Shown here: positions 23,077 to 34,069 of the stretch, piece by piece | Layout: each line of letters opens with the position of its first letter | How positions within the stretch are numbered: the stretch's first letter is position 1 | DNA from: Psettodes erumei | Taxonomy: Eukaryota > Chordata > Actinopteri > Pleuronectiformes > Psettodidae | Length of the DNA stretch: 64,000 nt | NCBI GenBank assembly: GCA_016785225.1 | Contig: JAFBJZ010000876.1 | Coordinates: 62,001 to 126,000, forward strand | Reading direction: 5' to 3' | Translations under genes and position numbers: made by a program | The notes under the pieces: generated by a model | The model's input: the letters and a program-made list of their open reading frames with translations, nothing else | Databases searched by the model: none | Told to the model about the DNA's origin: nothing

Positions 23077-23654
23077 ATGTATTTTATTCATAGCACATTT
23101 TATTTCAAACATCAATAGTGTAACTTGGTTGAAATATGTTTGAATTTTGCTAATTTTTTCATAAAGTCAAAGCACAGACAAAGAGAGTGAGGATAAAAAC
23201 TGGACAAATATGTAGAGAGAAACGAAAAAGTTTGTTCAGAAAGAATAGAAAAATTAAATATAAGAGGAGAAAATGAACTAAATAAATAACAGTAACACTG
23301 TACTGTAAAATGAAAGGTAATTAATTTCCATATTAAATACAAGTTTTTTCAAAAAAGATTTTGTTCAATTATGATATAAATTCATGCAAGGCAATAAATG
23401 TCAATGCTTTCTTTTTAATTCGAAGACTGATCAGTTGAAATGAATGAAAATCCAAGCTAAAAACTAAACAAAAGAAAACTTAATGATGTATGAATCAATA
23501 ATCAATGAAGCCTCCGCTGATAGACTGACTGTTCATGCCTCATCTTGGTTCAACAAGGGTTAAAGAGAGACAGAGCAGCCTTCACCGACACATCCCTCCC
23601 TCGCCGTTATCCTTCGCGCTCCATCCAGATACCGACAGGCTCGCGCTCTCTCTC

Positions 23655-23655
23655 A

Positions 23656-23715
<60 letters not shown>
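23655..23715. repeat. (ACGC)n then (AC)n microsatellite
   Basis: About five ACGC units followed by about twenty AC units. Confidence 0.95.
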
Positions 23716-23720
<5 letters not shown>

Positions 23721-23791
23721 CTTTTCCCACTCTCTTCTCATACATGCACACACACTCGCTCGTGGAGGAGGAGAAGAACAGAGCGCGACGC

Positions 23792-23854
23792 ATGTTGGGG
23801 CACAGCGGAGCATCCGGAGAAATGGTGGAGAGGAGCGAGCGGCTCAAGCTCAAG
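23792..23854 (+). CDS. Candidate first coding exon of an unidentified host gene
   Basis: An ATG at 23792 opens 21 codons, MLGHSGASGEMVERSERLKL plus a final Lys, ending exactly at AAG followed by GTAAGATC, a consensus 5' splice site in phase 0. A second ATG at 23822 has the better start context (GAGAAATGG). The setting in a CpG-rich block supports a real exon. I do not recognise the protein, and no following exon was found in the next 40 kb of + strand, so the intron would be long. It could instead be an untranslated first exon or chance. Confidence 0.3.
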
Positions 23855-24544
23855 GTAAGATCTATGACGGAGATGAATGGCCTCAGTGCGCTGCTAGAAA
23901 ACGCGCATTGTCTGAGTGCGAGTGCTTGCGTGTGGGAAAAGTTATCCATCGCGTCTGGACGAGGAAGCACCTACGGCTTAATTACAGTAAATTAATGTGT
24001 TGAATGAGTTCACCGGTTATTGGCTGCTTTTAATCGAGAAGCGTTCCAGCAGGTTAGTGGTTGCACGGTCAGTGGCTGCAGACTGAGACAGCTGATCTGA
24101 GCACACTTCAGCAGGGCAGATAGTTTCTGAGGATAGTGACCATGCATGCTGCTGAACACTCTTACCAAAGTTTCCTTTCATTCTGCAGAGAGTATACAAA
24201 GAGAGATGGAAATTAAATTAAATGATAAGAATTTGGGTTTAATCATATTTGAAAGCCGTTTTTTTGTTTGCTGTTTTTTTTTTAAATCACTAAACACGTT
24301 CAGCAGCCAGCATGTGGGTCACAGGCCACTGATTCAGCACATCTACAATATCTGCTCTTCAGTTTGTCAGCATGTGTTTTCTGGTCACTCTGCAGGGAAA
24401 TAAGTGACTTTGTGTCACACTTATCTGAAAATGCTGAAATGTTAACTGACTTGAAGCAAGCAAGCACAAGGTTATTAACAATTGTGCTAATTAACTGAAA
24501 TCATTAGTTGGGTTCTGGGTGTTGCTAGGGGTTGTTTGTGACAC

Positions 24545-24745
24545 TTTTCTTTAGCTTTTTTTTGAGTGAGAGGACATTTTTGCCTTTTTCACATCGTGGC
24601 AGAACAGCTCAGGGCTTTTTTTGTTTGTTTATTTTTTTACATGCAACATTGGTCCCTGGCTGGACTCAAACCAGAAATGCTGCAATTACATGGTCAGCAT
24701 CACATAACCCAAGACACCCCAGCAAGTACAATTACAGAGAGCAGA
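24545..24745 (-). mobile_element. tRNA-derived SINE, diverged
   Basis: On the minus strand it reads like a tRNA head (TGGTTTGAGTCCAGCCAGGG carries the B-box), followed by TTGCATGT and a CT-rich tail. The same pattern appears at 30717-30806 and 32020-32155. Confidence 0.45.
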
Positions 24746-24769
24746 GCTAGCGCATGGATAGAGTAACAA

Positions 24770-25741
24770 ACACACTTGTTTTTTGTCCAATACTGTTTTA
24801 GTTTTAATCAAATTATTTATGATTTCATCCTAACAAGTTTCAGTTAAATGGCAAATCATCTGGTCCATTTTAAATATAAAACTCTGCTTGTAATAGTTAA
24901 TAGATTGAGTTTGAAATTCTACCATGTGAAAACAATGGAAACTGACTTACACTGAGAAACAAGGACAAGGAGGCAGTGTGACTGATTCCCTGCACCATGT
25001 GTTAAATATTTTGATTGTTAATTCATTCAGTTTGTTGATACTACAGCTTAATTTACACCATAAATACACCATTTTGAGAGTCCAGTTTGTTTCTGAAGAT
25101 CTTAGAGGCAGGACAGATGTTTGCCAGGACTGACAGCCTGAGTGAAGCCAGGCTGTCCACCTTAACTGCTTTAGGTACTAATATTCTCAAGGGAACTTGA
25201 ATGAGTCTGAGGATGTTGGACACGAGTGAATTTTGGTGAATGCTGCTGAATACTGTTATCTCACATATGGTATACGTGGCTGCCAGAAACTTCAGTTTGC
25301 ATTTTACACTGAATTATACTGTATTTCTGTATGAATATAACATACTAGTATTTAATCTACCATAAAATATGTCTTGTTCACATCCTTCCAACAAAGAATT
25401 TTTAAAAAATTCTTCCCCTAAATTAAAATTTTGAGAATCATATCTGGGTGCAGCATAATTAGATGTAGAATAGAAAATGTTAAGGAGGTAGCTTCAGGCT
25501 ATATACGGTACACTATGAAATGAGGAGAAAAATATATCATGCTTCTCTCCACATGAAATTGACTTCTTGAGATATACAGTAGCTCTGCTACTGCCATTCG
25601 TTTCACTTTTTTTAACCCCAGTTAAAAATGCAGCGTATTCACTCATCTCCCTGATACAGAGCTCAAACGTGATTGAAACTGAAAGTTTGAAGAAAAGAAA
25701 AGAAAGAAAAAGAGTTCAACTTTATTTGTATTGCACTTCTC

Positions 25742-25790
<49 letters not shown>

Positions 25791-26590
25791 GTCATGGTGA
25801 AGAATCCCTTGAAAGACACAGATCATTCCCAACATTTAATGGTTTCTAAGTTAGACCAAGTACTGCCTCTGGCATTTTGAACTAACTTTAAGTGGTGTAT
25901 TATTTCGAACTGAGAAAGGTATGTAGAGCAGCTTGAAGAAATAAAAGTATTAAGTTTCCCCAGATCTGTGGCTGATATAAAAGACTTAAGGCTATTTTTC
26001 TCACACTATCAAAAAAAAAACCATGGTTAAACTACTTTCTTTATGTGGGGTTCAAAACACTGTCAAGTCCTGATCAGAAATTACACCAAGTGATGTGACT
26101 GAGGACTTGACCCATAGATGCATGAGTGATTGGACCCTACAGTCTTCCATAGGTTTCTCAACTATTTTGTTCTTCATTTTAGTCAAGATATTATATTTTG
26201 GTCATCACAACAATTCTTTTCGTTCATGTTTGAAATTCATTAATTTCTTCAGTTTTTAACTTTTGAGAACATTTAAAATGTGTGTGTGTGCATGTGTGTC
26301 TGAGTGTGTTTTGCCTTCTGTCTCCTCACACACTCAACTACTTTTTCTGACTGTGCTCATTTCAAATAGGTATCCCATTCTATTGCTGACTTTGCAATCA
26401 TTGAACCTTGGCCCCATCTGACACCTTTTCTTTATTGGTTAGCCCAGTCTGCTGCTTTCCTGTAGCTGGGTTGTAGCTTTTGTCATCCCACACCTCCCCA
26501 GTGAGCAGGGATTGCAGTGTAGCTAGTGTTATCTAACTACAGACTAATTTGTTGATTCATGATAATAGATGATTCACACAATAGACACTC
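24770..26590. other. AT-rich non-coding stretch
   Basis: Contains the CTAT array listed separately and otherwise nothing gene-like. Confidence 0.5.
25741..25789. repeat. (CTAT)n microsatellite
   Basis: Twelve CTAT units. It follows AGTTCAACTTTATTTGTATT, which looks like the reversed tail of a retroelement. Confidence 0.95.
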
Positions 26591-26994
26591 AAAGAATGGT
26601 ATACTATGTTGTAAAAACAGAAAAGGATTCAGATCTGGATTACTATCTGATGATTCTTTGAGATTGTGCTCCCACTGGGTTTTGAACCAGTGACCTTATG
26701 TAGCATGTGCCACAAGATCATTTCACCCACTTCACAAAATGAAACAGTATCATTATCAACATATAAAAATGCCATTGGAAATGTTACAGTGTTGTACGGC
26801 ATAAAAATGTACTGAGAAATACAAAAAAGGGTTCTCTCTGATAGCTCACCAAGTGAAAATGCAAACCATTAGTACCCAGACCTGAAAGCAGTGGCAAGGG
26901 GCAAAAGCCCCTTCTTTTCATTTTATGTCACCAAAGTCTTTTAAAAGTCATAGTATAGAGCGTTGTAAAAACACACACTCACACACACAAACAA

Positions 26995-27032
<38 letters not shown>

Positions 27033-27051
27033 TTACAATATATGTAATATA
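26590..27051. repeat. Degenerate AT-rich satellite, left part
   Basis: Short motifs such as GTATACTATGTTGTAAAAAC, TGTACGGCATAAAAATG and GTCATAGTATAGAGCGTTGT repeat the theme of the array at 29728-30290 (CATAGTATA, then TCATAAAAA). A CA run and TATA/TG repeats follow just before the Tc1-like insertion. Confidence 0.45.
26645..26722 (-). mobile_element. tRNA-like SINE head fragment
   Basis: The minus strand contains GGTCACTGGTTCAAAACCCA, a B-box-like segment, with A-box-like sequence about 40 bases before it. It is short and diverged. Confidence 0.35.
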
Positions 27052-27309
27052 CACTGCTCAAAAAATAAAGGGAACACTAAAATAACACATCCTAGATCTG
27101 AATAAATGAAATATTCTTAAAATTAAATACTTTGTTCTTTACATAGTTGAGTGTGCTGACAACAGAATCACACAAAAATTATCAATGGAAATCAAATTCA
27201 TTAACCCATGGAGGTCTGGATTTGGAGTCACACTCAAAATTAAAGTGGAAAAACACAGTACAGGCTGATCCAAATTTGATGTAATGTCCTTAAAACATGT
27301 CAAAAGTAG

Positions 27310-29525
27310 TGTGTGTGTGTGTGTGTGGCCTCCACGTGCCTGTATGACCTCCTTACAATGCCTGGGCATGCTCCTGATGAGGTGGCGGATGGTCTCCTGA
27401 GGGATCTCCTCCCAGACCTGGACTAAAGCATCCGTCAACTCCTGGACAGGCTGTGGTGCAACGTGGCGTTGGTGGATGGAGTGAGACATGATGTCCCAGA
27501 TGTGCTCAATTGGATTCAGGTCTGGGGAACGGGCGGGCCAGTCCATAGCATCAATGCCTTCATCTTGCTGACACACTCCAGCCACATGAGGTCAAGCATT
27601 GTCTTGCATTTGGAGGAACCCAGGGCCAACCGCCAGTGGCGGTTCTACATTGAATTACTCCCCAGGCTCATCCTGACCAGTGGCAGAGGATGCTCCAAAG
27701 TATTTTAATAGTGCCTCTGAAATTGCAATTGAAACTGACATCAAAATATACTACAATATAACTCTTATACAAAATATCCATGAATTGCAAATTTAAATAA
27801 ACATGCCCTTACATGCTAAATGTCTGTCATTAGGTGATATATTAATCTACCTTTCAGGAAGGAGCAATGAACTCCTTGCACATTTTTAGTTATAACTGGT
27901 TAAACGTTACGTAGAGTTGTAGCAAATTTTAATCTTTGAAACTACCTACAGATATGAAAATTACAGGCTAATTACAGAAAATAACTGAATAACTGAACTT
28001 GTAACAGTTTTGTCGCAAAGCTCAAACTTACAGTGAAATTAGAGCTGGTGTGTGTTCAGCAGAATTATTCTGGCAGTTACTGTTGTATAAGCATAGCAAG
28101 CATCATAACAAGAAGGCTAACAAACGTATAACCAGTTAACATTATCCCTTCATTCATGACATGGATAGAGAGAACATAGCATACCTTTTTCTTTGGCTCA
28201 TTTGTCCTATTCTTTACTTTTTTTTCTTAATTTGATCACCTGATGGCTTTGACCTTTTTCTGTCCATCCCTCTGTTTATTTGGCACTCGACGATCAACAG
28301 ATTTCCCATCCCCCAACGCTGTCACTCACAATCAGAAGTCAAGACTAAACCAATTCACCTTGGTGACCACTTAATCGTTTTCTATTACTTATTTTTGACC
28401 ATTTTTCACAATTCATAGAAACAAAAACATGCATGAATTAGAGGCCTGTATATATAATATTATGAATGAAATGTGCTTTATATGGAAGAAAGTCATGGTG
28501 TGACTGACTTTAGCCCGTTTATACAGTGGACCCCCTGCCCTCCCGTCCGATCAATTTGGAGAGACCCAGAGGTGAACTGTTCCCCACGCCCCTCCCCTTT
28601 CTTTTCTCACACACAGCTTCCTTTCACGGCACCTCCTCAGCGAGCAGGGTGCCTGCAGCTGCAGGGGGCGCCAATTTGCCCCACACAGATAATAGAAAAC
28701 CGTGTTGCGGTGCACTTTTTTAAATTAATTTTTTTCCCAAGCACTCATGCCGCCCACCTTATTGTCATGAAAAAATGCCGCCCCGGGCAGCTGCCTGGTT
28801 CGGCTGTGCCTAAAACCGCTACTGCCAACCGCACCAGCATATGGTCTCACAAGGGGTCTGAGGATCTCATCTTGGTACCTAATGGCAGTCAGGCTACCTC
28901 TGGCGAGCACATGGAGGGCTCTGCGGCCCCCTAAAGAAATGCCACCCCACACCATTACTAACCCACTGCCAAACCGGTCATGCTGGAGGATGTTGCAGGC
29001 AGCAGAATGTTCTCCATGGTGTCTCCAGACTGTGTCACGTCTGTCACATGTGCTCAGTATGAACCTGCTTTCATCTGTGAAGATCACAGTGGCGAATTTG
29101 CCAATCTTTGTGTTCTCTGGCAAATGCCAAACATCCTGCACAGTGTTGGGCTGTTAGCACAACCCCCACCTGTGGACATCAGGCCCTCATACCACCCTCA
29201 TGGAGTCTGTTTCTGACCGTTTGAGCAGACACATGCACATTTGTGGCCTGCTGGAGGTCATTTTGCAGGGCTCTGGCAGTGCTCCTCCTGTTCCTCCTTG
29301 CACAAAGGTGGAGGTAGCGGTCCTGCTGCTGGGTTGTTGCCCTCCTACAGTCTCCTCCACGTCTCCTGATGTACTGGCCTATCTCCTCTCCTGGTAGCAC
29401 CTCCATGCCCTCGACACTACGCTGACAGACACAGCAAACCTTCTTGCCACAGCTCGCATTGATGTGCCATCCTGGATGAGCTGCACTACCTGAGCCACTT
29501 GTGTAGGTTTTAGACTCCGTCTCAT
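27310..29525 (-). pseudogene. Tc1-like transposase, split by hAT insertion
   Basis: From a start at 29525: MRRSLKPTQVAQVVQLIQDG and AVARRFAVSVSVVSRAWR (helix-turn-helix, paired-like), ARALQNDLQQATNVHVSAQT, then the catalytic domain: FTDESRF (first Asp), VMVWGGISLGGRRALHV, MQDNA (second Asp), and SPDLNPIEHIWD (Glu). The C-terminus is EEIPQETIRHLIRSMPRHCK. A cut-and-paste DDE enzyme is inferred. Damage: the hAT element between AVG and the MQDNA motif, a frameshift near 29400, stops after GGMRA (near 29179) and after QDNA, a loss of about four codons in VCQQDEGID, and a GT microsatellite (27309-27327) over the original stop. Confidence 0.9.
27634..28824. mobile_element. hAT element, non-autonomous, 1,191 bp, with perfect 8-bp target duplication
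   Basis: CCAACCGC occurs at 27626-27633 and 28825-28832 and is present once in the uninterrupted transposase. The element begins CAGTGGCGGTTCTA and ends, on the other strand, CAGTAGCGGTTTTA: hAT-type terminal inverted repeats with the usual 8-bp duplication. The interior holds only a chance-like frame at 28473-28934 and no transposase motif, so it depends on an autonomous relative. Confidence 0.92.
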
Positions 29526-29727
29526 GCTACCACGAGAGTGATAGCACCACCAGCATTCAAAAGGGACCAAAACATAAGCCAGAAAGCATAGGAACTAAGA
29601 AGTGGTCTGTGGTCATCACCTACAGAACCACTCCTTTATTGGGGATGTCTTGCTAATTGCCTATAATTTCCACCTGCTGTCTATATTGTGTTGTTTAAGT
29701 GTTCCTTTATTTTTTTTGAGGAGTGTA

Positions 29728-30290
29728 TATATGCAATATATGCAAGTATAGTGTGTCATAAAAAAGTAAAAAAAAAAACCCTGTCAAATAATAATGTTAA
29801 TTAACACTTCAGAATATAATGTGTCTAAAAAATTTATATAGAAACACGGAAAACTTCACAGTATACTATGTTGGTGAAACATGAAAAAGTGCCATAGTAC
29901 AATATGTGGTAAAAAGCAAAAAACATCAAATAATATTGTTTGACATCTCACAGTATGGTATATCTTAAAAAGGAAAAAAACACCCCCCAAAAACATAGTA
30001 TTGTAGATCATAAAAATGCGAAAAAATGCCAAGAATACCGAGAAAATGCATGTCAAGAAACCAGAAAAAAAGTATGAAAATATGAGTTTAAAATTCCAAA
30101 AAACATCAAAGAATATTTTTCATTAACATTTTATACTATAATAGTTTTACAAATAAAAAAGGTCATAGTATAGTGTGTCATAAAAACACAAAAAACACCA
30201 TAGTATAATATATCATAAAAATTAAAAGAAAACCAACAATATAGTATTGTCATTAAAACTTCATAGTACATCATAGTATAGCTGAAGCCA
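29728..30290. repeat. Degenerate AT-rich satellite, right part
   Basis: The phrase CATAGTATAGTGTGTCATAA followed by AAACACAAAAAACAC recurs in varied form at about 29745, 29860-29930, 29950-30015, 30165-30210 and 30235-30285, with a spacing of roughly 40-60 bases. Units are strongly diverged. Confidence 0.6.
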
Positions 30291-30716
30291 AGTAGCAAGG
30301 CCAATTTGTTGACACATTGTAATAACTCATACTCTTTCATAAATATGTTGCAAGTATGTTTTTAGAACATATGAACTTGTAAATATCAGATATTTTCTGA
30401 GCCAAAAGAATTATATTGATGTGTCCGGCTTTACTATGTAAAATAATCTTCCTGAGGGGCAACACTTACTACGGATATAGTCTGTGTAGTTCATAGTAAA
30501 TATATTCCTGACAGCCACAGGTGATTAGAATCAAATGTTCCTATCAAATATCTAAATATGGGGCTGGAAAAGAGCATAGTTTTTGTGTTATTATTATTAT
30601 TATTACAGAGGCTAAGAAAAGCTGCTGTGTATTAATAAGTATAATGGGAGGGAAAAAAGGCAAAAAGAGAAACAAGAAAGGAACACAAAGGTTTATGTAC
30701 ATTTTGTTGGTTTGAC

Positions 30717-30806
30717 GAAAGTCCCCAGGCCAGTGATCAAAGCACGGACATGCCTGTCATGTGGTATATGCCTCAACCATTAGGTTACTGGGTTGCCCTG
30801 AGAGCT
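30717..30806 (-). mobile_element. tRNA-derived SINE head
   Basis: The minus strand reads GGGCAACCCAGTAACCTAAT, then GGTTGAGGCATA and a diverged B-box GTGCTTTGATCACTGG, giving A- and B-box-like spacing of a tRNA-related promoter. A true tRNA gene is excluded because the acceptor stem does not close. Confidence 0.45.
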
Positions 30807-30809
30807 CTG

Positions 30810-32015
30810 GAAAAATCTAGTAAGTGGAACTTGTCTTGCTTTGTGTGTTGACTCAAACAGCTAATTCCAAGATTAGGTCACTTTTGAGATGCAGAGATGC
30901 ATTCATGATTAGTCCATAACTTCACTGGTCAACAGACTTATTGATTAATAATAAATAATAAAATTTGCTAAGACTTTCCGATTCCAACATCTGCAGTGTG
31001 AGGACTTTATTGATTTTAGTATATATAATGTAAAGTACATTTTGTTGTGTATTTTAAAGAAATGTTATTTGAAGGAAAGTTGTTACTATAAATTGTATCG
31101 CAATGATTATTGGACTTAGTTTATTATTATGTTAAGAAGTCTGACATCAACTAACAGAATTCAACAAGATTCATCAACAATAAATACCCCCCTCTCTTTG
31201 TGTGTATTTATGTGTATCCTAAAAAATTCTTTCCAAATGAATTATATTTCTCCTTTTGTTTATAAACTTAACATAAAAGTAAAAGTCAAAGCAAAAGTAA
31301 ATTACAAATGCAATTGAATCACTGCCTTTTACTTCCAAAGCTTCCAGCACATATTCATGATGCAAATGGCACGTTTTAAAATAAATGAAAGATAGTGACT
31401 GCTTAGTGAATACTGATAAACGTATTAATATAAATGCAGGGGCACTATTCTATTCATTTCCTGTTGTAGAAGGAAGTCAGACAGTGAACCCTGAAGTCAT
31501 AAGGCTCTGACACCACAGATGAAGGCAGACAAAAAGACAGATAAGGTGAAGAACAGTAGACAGCTGTGTGTCTGTGTGTGTGAAGCTCTGTATGTATGGT
31601 ACAGTCTTATAGGTGCCAGTACTTGTATATAGTATAGCATGTTAGTTTGAACCAAAGTCCAAAACCCAGATTCCAGGATGTCAAGGTGGGATTTGGGTTT
31701 GTGTTGCAGTGGTTGTCTTGCTTTATTTACTGTATCAAACAGAAAAGGAGGAGAAATCACTGCACAACTATTTTAAAAATGAGATTCATCAAAAAAGACT
31801 TTTATTGTGTATTTTTATTATGGCATGAGTGGATTCTGATGTTTTGGCAACAAAGTAATGCTCTAGTTGTCGGGTTTGAAAAGTTGAAAGCAATAATTTC
31901 CTGTTTGACCTCACTGGATTTGAAAAAGTACTTACTGATATTGATAGTGAATGATACTTTATATTTTACTGCTTATGTGACAGAAATTAAAAAAAAAAAA
32001 ACAAGTTTAAATGTT
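30810..32015. other. AT-rich non-coding stretch
   Basis: Nothing recognised. Overlapping frames on both strands at 31497-32054 lack motifs. Confidence 0.5.
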
Positions 32016-32019
32016 TTTG

Positions 32020-32155
32020 GCCTTTTTACAGCAGAGAGGCAGGAAATGGGGTAGAGAGTAGAGGAATAAAATGCAGGTTCTGGCCCAGCAGGATTCAAAC
32101 CTGGGGACCAAATGTGTGGAGCCCACATCAGTGTGTTACACGATTTAGCTACTGT
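32020..32155 (-). mobile_element. tRNA-derived SINE
   Basis: The minus strand shows the head GTCCCCAGGTTTGAATCCTG (B-box GGTTTGAATCC) and then CATTTCCTGCCTCTCTGCTG, the CT-rich body typical of this fish SINE family. Confidence 0.55.
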
Positions 32156-32721
32156 ACTAATATTGTTGTATTACACAAAAATTTAAATCTTACGTTCTTT
32201 TTTAAATCAAGACATTGCACACTGTCCATGCATGGACCAGATTACATAATTACAGTGAAAAAAATTGCATGATCAATTATCAGCAAAAAATAATCAATAA
32301 CAATTTCAATAATTGATGTTTAAGTAAATTTTTTGAGCAAAAAATTGCCTGTTACAAATTTGCCTTCTTTTTTAATTGAACATTTTCAGGGTTGAACTTC
32401 TGGTTCTAACTTTAAACTCTGGAGAAGTGTGATATACATTTTCACATTTTTTTGGACATTGTACACACACGGTCTTTTGCCAGCAAGCTATTTCCAAAAC
32501 AAGTTACTTTATGTTGCATTACATCTGTGTGTCCCCACAGGCTCAGACTCAGGGCTGAAAAATGCAATGACGAGGAAATGATAAAATAATATTAAAATCA
32601 CTTTGAGCTTTGTGATTTAATTTGGTTATTCACAGATCTTTTGTCATTCCTTTTTAGCATTATTTTCAGAGAATTCAGGAAATAAGAAGAAAACTCATAC
32701 TTCTACTGCCCACAGTAAAAT

Positions 32722-32940
32722 GGTAAATTGGTAGCATTTATATCAAGCCTTCTCAATTTCCCCCTCCACACATTCACACACACTCACACAGGATTGCAGT
32801 GAGCTACCATGACAATCCGTAGCAATTTGTGGCTCACTCAAGTACACTTGTAAAGGTGGACAGAAGGAGCGGGGGGATCAAAACACCAACCATGTGATTT
32901 GTGGACAATCTGCTCTTTCCCCTGAGCCATAGTCTCCCAA
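32722..32940 (-). mobile_element. tRNA-derived SINE, copy B
   Basis: Same family as 14590-14795 and 43012-43300. The plus strand shows CATTTATATCAAGCC at the tail end, CACACATTCACACACACTCA, and the inverted head GGGGGATCAAAACACCAACC ending near GAGCCATAG. Confidence 0.6.
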
Positions 32941-32944
32941 ATTA

Positions 32945-34018
32945 TTTCCCTTTTTTTTGAGATTTTTTTCTACAAATCTTTGACTCTCATCTCTTCAGAA
33001 CCCTATAGACGTTGACTGCATTTCATACTGCAACACAGCAAAATGACACTGATTTCCTAGTTGTTTTTGGTTTCCGATAAACAAATATTGTTGACCAAAA
33101 TTGTGTGGTATGTACTTGAATATGAGTGATGATTCAGAGTTAGACCTGGATTCAGAAGCTCTCAGTATCGCAGATAAAGCAGATGGTCCTAGAGTGCAGA
33201 TGTGGAGGTGAGGCATTAAGACCAAACAGAAACAAATGTCTGCTATTAAGAATTTGTATGAATAGCATAGAAAGAGACAAGAGGAGAGATGATAAAACAA
33301 AGATTTGTCAGTGTACACTGAAAGAATATATTCTATATTCAGAGAGAGAAAGAGAGAGAGGTCCTGGCATCCATGTCTTATTCATTGTTAGGTCACTGAC
33401 AGGAGGACCCACACTGATGAATTATGAACACAGCCATGGAGTAGGACATGACTGACACATACACACTCACACATTCATACATAGCAATGAATATCCATCA
33501 GAATCTGTGCCAGGAATCAGACAAAATGTGGGAGTAACTTTAATCAACTTGCCCCCATTGAGGTGGCAGTGAAGTGTTTCAAGCTCAATCTACAGAGGAC
33601 AAAACAGTTACCCCCTCTCTATGGTATGTTATTAGAAAAAGATATTTTAAATCAATTAACATAGGAACCACTGTAAATTGGTGGTTCATTGATGCTGCTT
33701 AATAATCTGCATCCATGTAGTGTTTATTTACAGCAGTTAGATATTTAATTCTACTTTGGCATTGCTGTGGCTGTGGCTACCAGGAGCTAATAAGAGTGGA
33801 AGCCCATTATGAAATAAAAAAAATATATATATTTGAAAATAAACATTTTAAAACAAAATATCCTATAATAAATCTGGGAAGTACAAATAACAATGATAAC
33901 ATTTACCATTAAGAAGTTGACCAAAATATTTTGTCATTCATATATTTCACATAATTTATTCATATATTCATGTATTTCATTGCTTCTTATTTATTGTTTG
34001 GGGCTCCATATGTCACTG

Positions 34019-34069
<51 letters not shown>

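Larger units (their letters stand above)
23540..23960 (+). promoter_or_regulatory. CpG-rich stretch, candidate promoter/first-exon region
   Basis: CG dinucleotides are rare through most of the window but frequent here (for example CGCGCTCCAT, GCGCGACGCATG, GAAAACGCGCATTG), even leaving aside the CGCA repeat at 23655-23675. Such CpG-rich blocks in vertebrates usually mark promoters. A purine-rich leader and a short open frame ending at a consensus splice donor lie inside it. Confidence 0.45.
27052..29725 (-). mobile_element. Tc1-like transposon (DD34E type), interrupted by a hAT element
   Basis: Ends are inverted repeats, CACTGCTCAAAAAATAAAGG on the left and CACTCCTCAAAAAAAATAAA read inward from the right, each bordered by TA (27050-27051 and 29726-29727), the Tc1/mariner target. 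Without the hAT insert and its duplicated 8 bases the element is 1,475 bp, the normal size. One transposase is encoded on the minus strand. Confidence 0.92.

Noticed and set aside
28473..28934. 153-codon frame inside the hAT element
   Set aside because: It runs through non-coding hAT sequence and its terminal repeat, and shows no family motif.
26645..32155. tRNA-gene-like B-boxes
   Set aside because: The sequences around them do not close into a tRNA fold and continue into SINE bodies, so they are SINE heads.
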